The notes under the pieces are model-generated. The model was not told where the DNA came from. It worked only from the letters and a program-made list of their open reading frames with translations, and made no database searches. A DNA stretch of 64,000 nt from Sphingomonadaceae bacterium (GTDB lineage Bacteria > Pseudomonadota > Alphaproteobacteria > Sphingomonadales > Sphingomonadaceae), in assembly GCA_947451145.1 (NCBI GenBank), contig CANFXW010000008.1:1-64000 (forward strand), in the 5' to 3' direction. A program made the translations under genes and the position numbers. Of this stretch, positions 1 to 11,785 are shown piece by piece. Numbering within the stretch: the stretch's first letter is position 1; each line of letters opens with the position of its first letter.

Positions 1-29
1 GTTGTCCGGCGAATGCATCAATGCGCAGA

Positions 30-1058
30 TCAGCTTTCGAGCATCATCCCGTAGTCGCGGAAAATGTCATAGCACTTTCCGTTGACGACCATCAGCCGGT
101 CATCCTTGTCGAGCCCCAGCTTGCGCCGCAGCATTCTTACCACGGTCGTCTGGCTCGGGCCGGGAAGGCCATGGATTCCGGCCAGCACTTCGGGGTTATG
201 CGCGAAGATGCTGTCGATCAGGATGTCGAGGTTCTGCGGGTGATAGCCAAAACCCATGAACACGATGCGCTGTGATTTCAGCATGGCATTGCGCACCTCG
301 GTCAAGGCCTTGTTATCGCGCATCAATTCACTGGCGGTGCGGATCTGGTTGATCAGATTGCCCATGTTCCACGGGTTTTCATCTCCCCAGGCCACGTCCG
401 GGCCTTCGCCCTTTTGCCAGGGCAGACGGCCTATCGTGCCATAGGGGTGGACGATCCGCAGGTGCTCCGAAACGATGCGCTGGGCTTCAAGCAGGGTCAT
501 GCCATAGGCGGTCATCAGCGCGTAGGGCAGGAAGTGCTCTACCGAACGGTCATAATTGAACGATATAATCGCAAGGTTTTCAAAGCACTGGTGCACCTTG
601 CTGCGCGGTACGCCGGTGGTCATCAGCTTGCCCAATTCGAGCAACCAGAAATCGCCAGCCTGCAGCGGCAGTTCGCCGGGAACGCGCGGGGCCGGGCGCA
701 GGTTGCTGCGCGCCTCTCCCTGACAGATGAAGTGGGCGATGGCGAGCTTGCCGCAGATCGTAACCAGCGGGTTATCATCGTTTTGCTCGATGACCGTATC
801 GATCATCTTGCTCATGCGTGATGAAATGCGCAGGCGCTCGGTTGCCTCGTAAAGCTTTTCCTGGGTGTGCCCCGGTCGTTCCCCGAGCTTGCTGAGGTGG
901 CGCAGGAGCATCGATGAATCCTTGGTCATCTGCTCGCCGCCAAAGCGATAGAAGTCATAGGCTTGTGCGGTGCGGTCAAGCAGCTCGGGGCCAGAGGGCA
1001 TGTGCATTTCCTGGCTCGCCCCGGCCCCGACAATCAATGTTGTCTTGGTCCTGATCAT
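30..1058 (-). CDS. SIR2-like domain protein (stand-alone)
   Basis: ORF 342 aa; N-terminal TLIVGAGASQEMHMPSGPELL, internal ISFNYDRSVEHFL and IVHPYGTIGRL, C-terminal GFGYHPQNLDIL, typical of SIR2-like (SIR2_2-type) proteins. Confidence 0.6.
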   Translation of the reverse strand: MIRTKTTLIVGAGASQEMHMPSGPELLDRTAQAYDFYRFGGEQMTKDSSMLLRHLSKLGERPGHTQEKLYEATERLRISSRMSKMIDTVIEQNDDNPLVTICGKLAIAHFICQGEARSNLRPAPRVPGELPLQAGDFWLLELGKLMTTGVPRSKVHQCFENLAIISFNYDRSVEHFLPYALMTAYGMTLLEAQRIVSEHLRIVHPYGTIGRLPWQKGEGPDVAWGDENPWNMGNLINQIRTASELMRDNKALTEVRNAMLKSQRIVFMGFGYHPQNLDILIDSIFAHNPEVLAGIHGLPGPSQTTVVRMLRRKLGLDKDDRLMVVNGKCYDIFRDYGMMLES

Positions 1059-1164
1059 GCCGCTCGCACCTATCTGTCATCCCAATAGCCACCGCCGGGC
1101 GGAATCCCGGACTTGCGCCTCCGGCTTAGGACTTAATGGTTAACGCAGGGCTAAAGAATGCCCC

Positions 1165-2055
1165 TTAGTCAATTAGATCAGCGCCATATGGGTTTGCCGC
1201 AGGTATGCCGTTTTCGAGGCTCCATTTATCCAGATCATCATAGCAAGCTTCGACTACCGCAGCATAGGTCTGGGCAAACAGTGCACGCTGTTCGGCGTGG
1301 TCGAAAACGAAAGGCCGGTTGTTCTTCACCGCGTTGAGCACAATCGGTGCGATGTCCTCGGGCCGGTAGAATGGCATGGAAGCGTGGGTCTTGTCGCCGC
1401 CGGCGAATTGCACCTCGGCAACCGGTTCGGGTCCGCCGAATTTCTGGGGGCGGTAGGTACCGTTGTTGGCCTTCATCCCCGATGCCACTCCGCCGGGGCA
1501 ATAGCTTGTGGTGAAGACATTTTGCGGCTTCATCTCGATGGCGAGGTTCATCATCATGCCGATGATCCCCATCTTCGCCGCCGAATAGGGCACGTGCACC
1601 GGCATCCAGCCGGGCAGCAGTCCCGCCATCGATGCCGTCGCGCACACATGCCCGCCGCCCGCCGCGATCATGCCCGGCAGAAAGGCGCGGGTGGTGTTCA
1701 TCACCCCCATCAGGTTGACCTGGATGATCCAGTCCACGTCCTCGTCCGACATGTCGGTAAGGTGGGTGAAGCTCGTCGCACCGGCATTGGCAAAGACCAG
1801 TTGCACCGGCCCAAGCGCCGCAACAGCAGCATCGCGCATCGTTGATATGGAAACCCGTTCACATACATCGCAGTGCAGGGCCACGGCCTCTCCGCCCGCA
1901 TCACGGATTGCGGTGGCCACAGCCTCGGCCTTTTCGTGCTGGATGTCGGTAACCGCTACCCGCGCACCCCGCCGCGCCAGCTCCTTGGCGAGCCCCATGC
2001 CGATGCCCGATCCGCCGCCGGTAACAACCGCTGCCTTGCCCGCGATCTCTGTCAC
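1165..2055 (-). CDS. SDR family NAD(P)-dependent oxidoreductase
   Basis: VTGGGSGIGMGLAKELARRGARVAVTDI Rossmann motif, NAGA, YSAAK catalytic motif; GTG start at 2055 preferred over the longer ORF. Confidence 0.9.
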   Translation of the reverse strand: MTEIAGKAAVVTGGGSGIGMGLAKELARRGARVAVTDIQHEKAEAVATAIRDAGGEAVALHCDVCERVSISTMRDAAVAALGPVQLVFANAGATSFTHLTDMSDEDVDWIIQVNLMGVMNTTRAFLPGMIAAGGGHVCATASMAGLLPGWMPVHVPYSAAKMGIIGMMMNLAIEMKPQNVFTTSYCPGGVASGMKANNGTYRPQKFGGPEPVAEVQFAGGDKTHASMPFYRPEDIAPIVLNAVKNNRPFVFDHAEQRALFAQTYAAVVEACYDDLDKWSLENGIPAANPYGADLID

Positions 2056-2131
2056 ACACGCTCTCCCGCGCCGCTTATTGCGACGATTGGGTTTCATTAT
2101 CCGGAGAGATCAAGGCCTATTCAAGTGCGCC

Positions 2132-2554
2132 CTATTCAAGCGCGCTGGGGCCGAATGCCCGCGGCAGCAATTCTGATAGCCGCAGCTCCAGCACATCGCT
2201 CTCGCCCACGCACCAGACCAGCGGGTCGGTGCTGCCGAGTTGCGCTACTTCGTTGAGCATCTGGCGGCAGCGGCCACAGGGGGTTACCGGATCGCCAGCG
2301 CCGACGTGCCCCACCTTGCCGCCGATCACCGCGACCGCCTGCAGCCCGCCGCGCTTACCCTCGGCCATGGCTTTGCCCACGGCGACAGTCTCGGCGCAGA
2401 GCGTTAGGCCATAGCTGGCGTTCTCGACATTGGCGCCGGTCACTACCGAGCCATCGGCAAAGGCCAGCGCCGCACCGACGTGGAAGTTGGAATAGGGCGC
2501 ATAGGCCGTGCTGGCGGCCTGCCGGGCAGCTGCGATCAGGGCGTCTTTATCCAT
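2132..2554 (-). CDS. cdd: Cytidine deaminase
   Basis: 140 aa; NVENASYGLTLCAETVAVGKA and PCGRCRQMLNE zinc-binding motifs. Confidence 0.93.
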   Translation of the reverse strand: MDKDALIAAARQAASTAYAPYSNFHVGAALAFADGSVVTGANVENASYGLTLCAETVAVGKAMAEGKRGGLQAVAVIGGKVGHVGAGDPVTPCGRCRQMLNEVAQLGSTDPLVWCVGESDVLELRLSELLPRAFGPSALE

Positions 2555-2565
2555 GGGCTTGGTTC

Positions 2566-3267
2566 CTATCGCTGCAAGACAACCCAGCGCAGCGGCTTGT
2601 CATCGGCGTCGGTCATCAGGCGGTCATTCGCGGTCCACAGGATCCACGGCCGTCCGGCATAGTCAGGCTCAAGCCGTGTTCGCACAAGCCACAACTTGCG
2701 ACCCAGCGCATGGGCTATGTGATAGCGGCGCTCAAAGCGGGATGACAGCTTGAGGATGACCGACTTTCCAGCGTGGTTTTCCACCTGGTTGAGGAAGGTC
2801 ATAAGCTCGCTGGTCACCGCCGCATCGCTGACGGGTGAGGGGCAATCGTCGGCCAGCCGGTCGAGATCGACTGCGGGCGGCAGCAGCTTGGAATCGCGCG
2901 GCACCACGGTGACGAAATTGGCCGCCTGTTTGTCCGCAGGCTGGCAGGGATCATAGAGATGCACCGCGCCCACCTGCAGGTGGGCGGCGCGGGCGTCTTC
3001 GAGATTTTTGACAAAGGCATTGTCGCGGGCAAAGGCGCTGGCCGAGGCATCGAGATAGACGAAGTCGGTGCCGATGGTCTTGAGCGCGGTCCAGTCCATC
3101 GCGCCGTCTGCTGCGCTGACTTCGGCGCCTTGCACCGAATAGTCCTGCCGCGATGGCATCCAGCCACGCAGGTGCCACCACAGCACCACAAAGCCTGCCA
3201 ACAGCACCAGCACTGCCAGCGCCGCAAGGCGCAGCCGCCATCGGCTTGTCGGTTTCCGCCTTGCCAT
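2566..3267 (-). CDS. GH25-like (lysozyme family) membrane-anchored protein with atypical catalytic residues
   Basis: N-terminal TM segment then QGAEVSAADGAMDWTALKTIGTDFVYLDAS...LPPAVDLDRL, GH25-fold pattern. Confidence 0.7.
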   Translation of the reverse strand: MARRKPTSRWRLRLAALAVLVLLAGFVVLWWHLRGWMPSRQDYSVQGAEVSAADGAMDWTALKTIGTDFVYLDASASAFARDNAFVKNLEDARAAHLQVGAVHLYDPCQPADKQAANFVTVVPRDSKLLPPAVDLDRLADDCPSPVSDAAVTSELMTFLNQVENHAGKSVILKLSSRFERRYHIAHALGRKLWLVRTRLEPDYAGRPWILWTANDRLMTDADDKPLRWVVLQR

Positions 3268-3288
3268 TGTTTTGCGCCCTTGCCTCTC

Positions 3289-3771
3289 TCAGCCTCTGAT
3301 ATGCAGGACGCAGATCAGGGTAAAGAGGCGTCGTGCCGTAGCATGGTCGGTTTCGATCTTGCCTTCCAGCTTTTCCAGCAGCATTTCCGAAGCTTCGTTG
3401 TGGACACCGCGGCGCGCCATATCGATGGTTTCGATCTCGGCAGCGCTGGCCTTGCGCACCGCCTGATAATACGAATCGCAGATTGCGAAATATTCGCGGA
3501 CCGGGCGGCGAAAGCGGCCAAGGCCGAGGATCAGCGTTTCGACCAGATTGCCGCCGGTGTCCGATATATCCATCTGCAGGCGCCCCTCGTGAACCGACAG
3601 GCGCAATTTGTAGGGGCCCTCGTGCCCCGCAGCGAAAGCGCGGGCCGGTTTGAAGGTGTTTTCCTCGATCAGATCGAACATGGCGATCCGGCGTTCCTGC
3701 TCGATATCGGCGTTGCGCCACAGGATGGTCGCCTCGTCGAGTTCGATCTCGGAAATGCGCGGGTCGGACAT
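3289..3771 (-). CDS. UPF0262 family protein
   Basis: MSDPRISEIELDEATILWRNADIEQERRIAMFDLIEENTFKP; internal ATG at 3771 preferred. Confidence 0.8.
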   Translation of the reverse strand: MSDPRISEIELDEATILWRNADIEQERRIAMFDLIEENTFKPARAFAAGHEGPYKLRLSVHEGRLQMDISDTGGNLVETLILGLGRFRRPVREYFAICDSYYQAVRKASAAEIETIDMARRGVHNEASEMLLEKLEGKIETDHATARRLFTLICVLHIRG

Positions 3772-3896
3772 GGGGATCGTTTCGCAGATGCAACAATGGA
3801 GGGCAAGTGGCGGAATATCATCCACACCCTGTGGATTAATTCCGCGATCAATTCCCATTGCGCGGAGCCAGCAAGCGGAGCATCAACCGGCCACTT

Positions 3897-5417
3897 ATGG
3901 CCGAACAAGCAATCCCTCTCCGCACGCCTGACGCTGCCGAACCGCTAATCCGCGCGCTGCCCTCGAATATCGAGGCCGAAGCCGCCTTTCTGGGCGCAGT
4001 GCTGATCGATAACCGGGTGATCGAGGAACTGAACACCCCGCTGCGGCCCGATCATTTCTTCGAACCGGTTCATGCCCGCATCTATGAGCGGGTGCTGAGC
4101 CTGCTCGATCGCAAGGCCGTGGTCACGCCGGTAACTCTGCGCCCCTATTTCGAGGCTGACGAGGCCTTGAAAGGACTGGGCGGCGTTACCTATCTCGCCC
4201 GCCTGACCGCAGACGGACAAGGCCTCCTCGCCCCGCGCGAACTGGCCGAGCAGATCTATGAACTGGCGCTGCTGCGCGAACTGGTCTCGGTGGGCCGCAC
4301 GCTGGTGACCAAGGCGATGGACACCTCGGAATCGGTCGCCCCGCTTGAGCAGATCACCGAGGCAGAGGCCGCGCTCTATGCCGTGGCCGATGGTGCGAGC
4401 AACCAGCAGCAGGCGCAAAACTTTGGCGAGGCGACCCGCACCGCGATCATGGCGATCGAAAAGGCGCTGAATTCCGGCGGCCACATCGCGGGCAAGACCA
4501 CCGGGCTTACCTCGGTGAACGAGAAGATCGGCGGCCTGCACGATAGCGACCTGATCATCCTTGCCGGGCGCCCGGGTATGGGCAAGACCTCGCTCGCCAC
4601 CAACATCGCCTTCAACGCGGCGAGCCGTCTGCAGAATGACCTGGCTGCCGGGATCGAGGAAAAGGCCTCGGTCGGCGCGGCCTGCGCATTCTTCAGTCTG
4701 GAAATGAGCGCCGACCAGCTCGCCACGCGTATCCTCGCCGAGCAGGCCGGGATCAGCAGCGAGAGCCTGCGCACTGGGCGGATCAGCCGCGATGACTTCC
4801 AGCAGCTGTCTTTCGCCAGCCAGCGCCTCGCCGAGCTGCCGCTTTATATTGACGATACCCCGGCGCTCACCATTGCGGCGCTGCGTGCCCGGGCGCGGCG
4901 TCTGAAGCGCAAGCACAACATCGGCCTGATCGTGGTTGACTATCTCCAGCTGCTGCAAGGCACCGGGCGTGCCAGCGACAACCGGGTGAACGAAATCTCG
5001 GAAATCAGCCGTGGTCTGAAGACGCTCGCCAAGGAGCTGCAGGTTCCGGTGATCGCGCTCTCGCAGCTCAGCCGTGCGGTGGAGCAACGCGAAGACAAGA
5101 AGCCGATGCTGTCAGACCTGCGCGAATCGGGCTCGATCGAGCAGGACGCCGATATGGTCTGGTTCGTGTTCCGCGAGGACTATTACGTCAACAACACCGA
5201 ACCCAAGCTGCCGACCGAGAGCGATCCGGCCGATGTCCACGAGAAGTATGAAGCCTGGCGGCAGAAGATGGAGCAGGTCACGGGCCTTGCCGAACTGATC
5301 GTCGCCAAGCAGCGTCATGGTTCCACGGGCCGCGTGCGTCTGCGCTTTGAGGCGCGCATCACCCGCTTCTCTGACCTTGCGCCCGACGATATGCGCGGCG
5401 CTGTTTATGATGACTGA
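3897..5417 (+). CDS. dnaB: Replicative DNA helicase DnaB
   Basis: LPSNIEAEAAFLGAVLIDN, Walker A GRPGMGKTSLA, VDYLQLL, SQLSRAVEQR; ATG at 3897. Confidence 0.95.
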   Translation: MAEQAIPLRTPDAAEPLIRALPSNIEAEAAFLGAVLIDNRVIEELNTPLRPDHFFEPVHARIYERVLSLLDRKAVVTPVTLRPYFEADEALKGLGGVTYLARLTADGQGLLAPRELAEQIYELALLRELVSVGRTLVTKAMDTSESVAPLEQITEAEAALYAVADGASNQQQAQNFGEATRTAIMAIEKALNSGGHIAGKTTGLTSVNEKIGGLHDSDLIILAGRPGMGKTSLATNIAFNAASRLQNDLAAGIEEKASVGAACAFFSLEMSADQLATRILAEQAGISSESLRTGRISRDDFQQLSFASQRLAELPLYIDDTPALTIAALRARARRLKRKHNIGLIVVDYLQLLQGTGRASDNRVNEISEISRGLKTLAKELQVPVIALSQLSRAVEQREDKKPMLSDLRESGSIEQDADMVWFVFREDYYVNNTEPKLPTESDPADVHEKYEAWRQKMEQVTGLAELIVAKQRHGSTGRVRLRFEARITRFSDLAPDDMRGAVYDD

Positions 5418-5507
5418 GCTCTGCTGCAAGTGATTTCCTTGACTTTTGGCAGGGCACACCCTAGCTGCGCATCCTTCCCGAGATTCTCGTATTAGTCGGA
5501 GTGCCCT

Positions 5508-5852
5508 ATGGCGCGCGTTACTGTTGAAGATTGCGTAGACAAGGTTCCCAACCGTTTTGACCTCGTCCTGCTTGCGGCGCAGCGCGCCCGCGAGATTTCG
5601 GGCGGCGCCGAGCTGACGATTGATCGTGACCGTGACAAGAACCCGGTTGTGGCCCTGCGCGAAATCGCCGAGCAGACCATCGTCCCGACCCAGCTTAACG
5701 AAACGCTGGTCACCTCGCTGCAGCGCGTTCTGCCTGAGGATGACGACGAGGTGGATGACATTGGTTCGCTCAGCCAGTCGGCCGAAGCCCTGCGCATCAC
5801 TGCCGCAGCTCCGGTTCGCAACACCTCGCTGGGTGGCGACTACGACGGCTGA
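5508..5852 (+). CDS. rpoZ: DNA-directed RNA polymerase subunit omega
   Basis: [56 protein letters not shown]. Confidence 0.95.
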   Translation: MARVTVEDCVDKVPNRFDLVLLAAQRAREISGGAELTIDRDRDKNPVVALREIAEQTIVPTQLNETLVTSLQRVLPEDDDEVDDIGSLSQSAEALRITAAAPVRNTSLGGDYDG

Positions 5853-5866
5853 TTTCAGCAAATAAT

Positions 5867-5913
5867 CACAAAAAAGCCCGCGTGACCTATCCGGTTCCGC
5901 GGGCTTTTTTGTG
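5867..5913 (+). terminator. Rho-independent terminator of rpoZ
   Basis: Perfect 16-bp stem CACAAAAAAGCCCGCG / CGCGGGCTTTTTTGTG with 15-nt loop, 14 nt after the rpoZ stop. Confidence 0.9.
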
Positions 5914-5992
5914 CCTTTTCAATCGAACCTGACGCGAATTTGACAAGTGCAAACCAGCCTGATCTGCTGCGCCGGATTGGGGGGACAATTAC

Positions 5993-6751
5993 ATGGACAA
6001 AGTGCCTTTTGCCGCGCGTCACAAATGGGACAGCCGTTTCTGGTTCGTCTTTCTGGCAACAACGTGGTTTGCGATCGCAATGGGCTTCTGGATCCCGATC
6101 AAGCTGCGCTTCACCGGCCATGCTGACTATCCCCCACCGTGGATTCTGGTCATCCACGTGTGGTCCTATTTCGGCTGGATTGCCTTGCTGACCCTGCAGA
6201 CTTTTCTGGTCGGAACCGGGCGCACAAGCGTTCACCGCAAGCTGGGCATTCTGGGCGCGATCATCGCGGTGTTCGTGTCTTTTTCGGGCCTCTTTGCCGA
6301 AGTCTACAGCCAGCGCTTCTATGCGCCGCAAGACCCTGAGAATATCCGCTTCTTCATGGTGCCGGTCTATGCCTCGGTGGTCTTCGGCAGCTTTGTGCTG
6401 CTCGCCTTCATCAAGCGGCGCGATCCGGCATCGCACAAGCGCTTGATCCTGCTGGGCACCAGTGCCGTCGTTGCCGGACCCTATGCGCGCTGGTGGGGGC
6501 ATAGCATCGAGACAGTGACCGGACACGGCGTGATGGGCACGGTCGTCAAGTACTACACCGGCATGGAGCTGATCCTCGCCGCTGCGGTGATCTATGATCT
6601 GATGACGCGCGGACAGGTGCACAAGGTTTACCGCTGGGGTGTTCCGGTGATCATCGCCCTACAGTTGGTCGGCAGCCTTGTCTGGCATTCGGACTGGTGG
6701 CCACCGGTCGGGCGTGACCTGTTGGGATTGGCACCCGTCGCCGTGCAATAG
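5993..6751 (+). CDS. Multi-spanning membrane protein of unknown function
   Basis: 252 aa with several hydrophobic segments; follows the rpoZ terminator. Confidence 0.6.
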   Translation: MDKVPFAARHKWDSRFWFVFLATTWFAIAMGFWIPIKLRFTGHADYPPPWILVIHVWSYFGWIALLTLQTFLVGTGRTSVHRKLGILGAIIAVFVSFSGLFAEVYSQRFYAPQDPENIRFFMVPVYASVVFGSFVLLAFIKRRDPASHKRLILLGTSAVVAGPYARWWGHSIETVTGHGVMGTVVKYYTGMELILAAAVIYDLMTRGQVHKVYRWGVPVIIALQLVGSLVWHSDWWPPVGRDLLGLAPVAVQ

Positions 6752-6777
6752 GGCCGTGCAATAGGATCGCGCCGTGC

Positions 6778-7158
6778 CTACTTCGGGCAGGGATAGCGCC
6801 TGCTGAGCATATCGGCGATCGCCTGCTTCAGGCTGACGCTTTGTCGTGCGGCTGCCGGATAGCTTTCCAGATGGGCCATGAACTGGTCAGAGCCCAGCTT
6901 GGTGCCCTGCGGCGGGCAACTGCTGGGATGGCCGCTGGCTTTCTCCTGCATAAGGCGAGCTCTGTAGGCCTGCGCGGCACCCATGGCTTCCGATTTCAGT
7001 AGGCCGATGTCTGATGAGAACATGGCAGCGATGCCCCTGGCCTTGAGCGCATTGGCTTTGGCAAGGAAGGTCGCGACGTTCATGTCCCCCGGCGCGGCGG
7101 CAGCGGGTACGGTAAGCGTCAGGCCAATCAAGGCGGCGGCAAGCGTAATCGGCTTCAA
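6778..7158 (-). CDS. Secreted hypothetical protein
   Basis: Signal peptide (M)KPITLAAALIGLTLTVPAAAA; TTG start at 7158 preceded by AGGAGA. Confidence 0.55.
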   Translation of the reverse strand: MKPITLAAALIGLTLTVPAAAAPGDMNVATFLAKANALKARGIAAMFSSDIGLLKSEAMGAAQAYRARLMQEKASGHPSSCPPQGTKLGSDQFMAHLESYPAAARQSVSLKQAIADMLSRRYPCPK

Positions 7159-7275
7159 CTCAATTCTCCTGATTGGCCGCGCGAACACTCGGCCATCACG
7201 CCTTTCCCCGGCATGAACCACTTGGCGGCATGATAATTCAAGCTATTGTCATGGGAAGGGCAAAAGGACAGGCGG

Positions 7276-8343
7276 ATGAGCGGTGAAATTATCGGCGATA
7301 TAGCGCAAGGGGCACTGATCGCGCGCGCCGCCGAACCTGATCACGGCGAACAGGCTGATGGCCATACCCATGAGAGTGCCTGCCTGAACTGTGGCACCAC
7401 GCTGCTTGGCAGCCATTGCCACAGCTGTGGTCAAGCCGCGCACGTCCACCGCACGCTGGGCGCGTTTTTTCATGATTTCCTGCACGGGGTATTCCACCTT
7501 GATGGCAAGGTCTGGCGGACAATCCCGCAGCTCGCCTTCCGTCCCGGGCGGATGACCCGCGAATATGTCGACGGTCGCCGCGCGAGCTATGTCTCGCCGA
7601 TTGCGCTGTTCCTGTTCTGCGTTTTTCTGATGTTTGCCGTGGTCAAGAATTTCGGGCCGGAGCTTGGCCGGAACACCGATGTTGATGTCAACGGCAGGCA
7701 CCTCAAAGGGCTTGAGGCCAATCGGGCAGAGGTCAAGCGGCTGGAAGGCGTGCGGGCGCAACTGGTGCGCGAAGGGAAACCCACCGATGCCATCGATGGC
7801 GAGATCGAAGGCCGCAAGAGCGGCATCGAAGTGATGGAAGAGCTGAAAGACCCGGCCAAGAACATCATGGAAGGGGCCGGCCAGAAGCCGAAGGATGGCA
7901 AGCCGGGGATCTACAGCGACATTCCGGCGATCAATGATATGCTGGGCAGCCTGCGCGACAATCCGCAACTGGCGCTCTATCAGTTGCAATCGAATGCCTA
8001 CAAATTCGCCTGGCTGCTGATCCCCATATCCGTGCCGTTTGTGTGGTTGCTGTTCCCGTTCAATCGCCGCTTCGGACTTTATGATCACACCGTCTTCGTC
8101 ACCTATTCGCTTTGCTTCATGATGCTGCTGGTTTCGGTGCTGACGCTGGGTTCCAATGTCGGTGTGCCCATGCTGGCTGCGGGGATGACATTCATTCCGC
8201 CATTCCACATCTACCGGCAGGTGAGGGGCACCTACGGTCTCAGTCGAAGGAGTGCACTGTGGCGCACTTTCGCGCTTTGCTTCTACGCATTCCTGGCGCT
8301 GATATTCTTCCTGTTCGCTCTGCTGGCGCTATCGAGCCACTGA
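7276..8343 (+). CDS. DUF3667-type zinc-ribbon membrane protein
   Basis: CLNCGTTLLGSHCHSCGQ zinc ribbon followed by HDFLHGVFHLDGKVWRTIPQLAFRPGRMTREYVDGRRASYVSPIALFLF. Confidence 0.85.
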   Translation: MSGEIIGDIAQGALIARAAEPDHGEQADGHTHESACLNCGTTLLGSHCHSCGQAAHVHRTLGAFFHDFLHGVFHLDGKVWRTIPQLAFRPGRMTREYVDGRRASYVSPIALFLFCVFLMFAVVKNFGPELGRNTDVDVNGRHLKGLEANRAEVKRLEGVRAQLVREGKPTDAIDGEIEGRKSGIEVMEELKDPAKNIMEGAGQKPKDGKPGIYSDIPAINDMLGSLRDNPQLALYQLQSNAYKFAWLLIPISVPFVWLLFPFNRRFGLYDHTVFVTYSLCFMMLLVSVLTLGSNVGVPMLAAGMTFIPPFHIYRQVRGTYGLSRRSALWRTFALCFYAFLALIFFLFALLALSSH

Positions 8344-8368
8344 GGTCGGATAGCGCCAGTCAGGCAAA

Positions 8369-10312
<1,944 letters not shown>

Positions 10313-10445
10313 CGGCGGACAGGTCCTTTTGGCGGCCTACGCGGGCGCGGAGTCATATGTAGGAGCGAAGGACTGAATGGCAAGTTAGCAGGGCACAACT
10401 ATGATGAGGCGTTGCTGCGCCGGGGCGAGGTGGTAACTTGCCGCA

Positions 10446-11714
10446 ATGATCGCACGTTTGCCCGAACGCCGTTTTGCCTGCCGCTTGGCTGCCATTGTTG
10501 TGGTGGCACTGGCGCTGCGCATTGCCATTCGGCTGGTGATGGGGACGCAAAACTACTGGATCGATGGCTATGGCCACCATGCCAGCATTGCACAGAGCAT
10601 CTGCGCCGGCACCGGCTATGCCTTTCCGGGCGAACCACCAACGGCTTTTCGCGTGCCGCTCTATACTTTCCTTGTTGCCGCCACGACCTGCGGAGCGGGC
10701 AGCCCGTGGCCTTTGATTCTCACACAGGCTTTGGCATCGGCCGGCACCGTGCTGTTCGCCGGGCTGATTGCAAGGCGCCTGGCCGGGAACGCCGCAGGAT
10801 TGCTGGCTGCGGCGATCTATGCGCTGTGGCCCTATGGGGCGTGGCATGATCTTTCGTTGCAGGAGAGCGGCCTCCATGCATTCCTGGCGGCGCTGGTTAC
10901 CTGGCAGCTGATCGACCTGCGGGACAAAGGCGGTGCCGTGCGGGCGCTGGGCTCTGGCTTGGTGCTGGGCCTGCTGCTGTTGACCCGGGCGACAATGTTG
11001 CCCTTTGTGCTCTGCGCGCTGGTGATTGTCGCACTTCCCCATTCTGGCCCCAATCGCGGCCCCAATCCTGGCCGGGCGCGGCTGGTCTCCGCCGTGATCG
11101 CTGCGGCTGCCATGTTGGCCGTGCTGTCACCATGGCTTGCCTATTCGCACAAGGTCACCGGTGCCTATGGCCTTGGCACCGAAGGGGGGGCGGCACTTTT
11201 TGTTGGCAACCACCCACTGACATTCTCTGCCTTTCCGGTGGGCACTATCGACGAGAGCCGCGTGAATATCCTGGCTTCCCTGAATGCGGAAGAGAACGCG
11301 GAGCTGGCAAAACTGCAGGGTGATGAAGTGGCAACGAGCGACTGGTATCGCGCCCATGCCATCCGCAATATCGCCGCTGACCCGGTGGCGTTCGTCTTCG
11401 GTGGCTTCCGCAAATTGTGGGCGGCATTCGGCCCGCTTCCCACTCCGCGCCACGGGCTTCGGGGGAGCATTGCCTATGCGGCAGGCTGGGTGCTGTTTTT
11501 CGCGCTGGCACTTGCGGGAACGTGGCAGCGTCGGCACGTTTGGCGTGATGATCTGTTACTGCACGCGCATATGCTGACATTTTGCGCAATTACGGCCTTG
11601 TTCTGGGCGCAGACTTCGCACCGGTCTTATCTCGATCCCTATCTGGCGGTCTTTGCGGCGGTCGCCTTGCTGGCGCTGATGCCGCTGCGCCTGGAAAAGA
11701 CGCTCGATTCCTGA
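10446..11714 (+). CDS. GT-C type membrane glycosyltransferase (GT39/ArnT-like)
   Basis: Polytopic protein with dolichyl-mannosyltransferase-like N-terminus, multiple TM helices, 422 aa. Confidence 0.6.
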   Translation: MIARLPERRFACRLAAIVVVALALRIAIRLVMGTQNYWIDGYGHHASIAQSICAGTGYAFPGEPPTAFRVPLYTFLVAATTCGAGSPWPLILTQALASAGTVLFAGLIARRLAGNAAGLLAAAIYALWPYGAWHDLSLQESGLHAFLAALVTWQLIDLRDKGGAVRALGSGLVLGLLLLTRATMLPFVLCALVIVALPHSGPNRGPNPGRARLVSAVIAAAAMLAVLSPWLAYSHKVTGAYGLGTEGGAALFVGNHPLTFSAFPVGTIDESRVNILASLNAEENAELAKLQGDEVATSDWYRAHAIRNIAADPVAFVFGGFRKLWAAFGPLPTPRHGLRGSIAYAAGWVLFFALALAGTWQRRHVWRDDLLLHAHMLTFCAITALFWAQTSHRSYLDPYLAVFAAVALLALMPLRLEKTLDS

Positions 11715-11785
11715 TCGAGCCGGTTGCCGCGATCCCTGCCTTGTGCAAAGGGCGGGTGGTCAATTTCCAGCACAGGTTTACCGCA

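Noticed and set aside
3945-5087. 380-aa minus-strand ORF inside dnaB
   Set aside because: Shadow ORF antisense to clear DnaB motifs; no recognisable domain.
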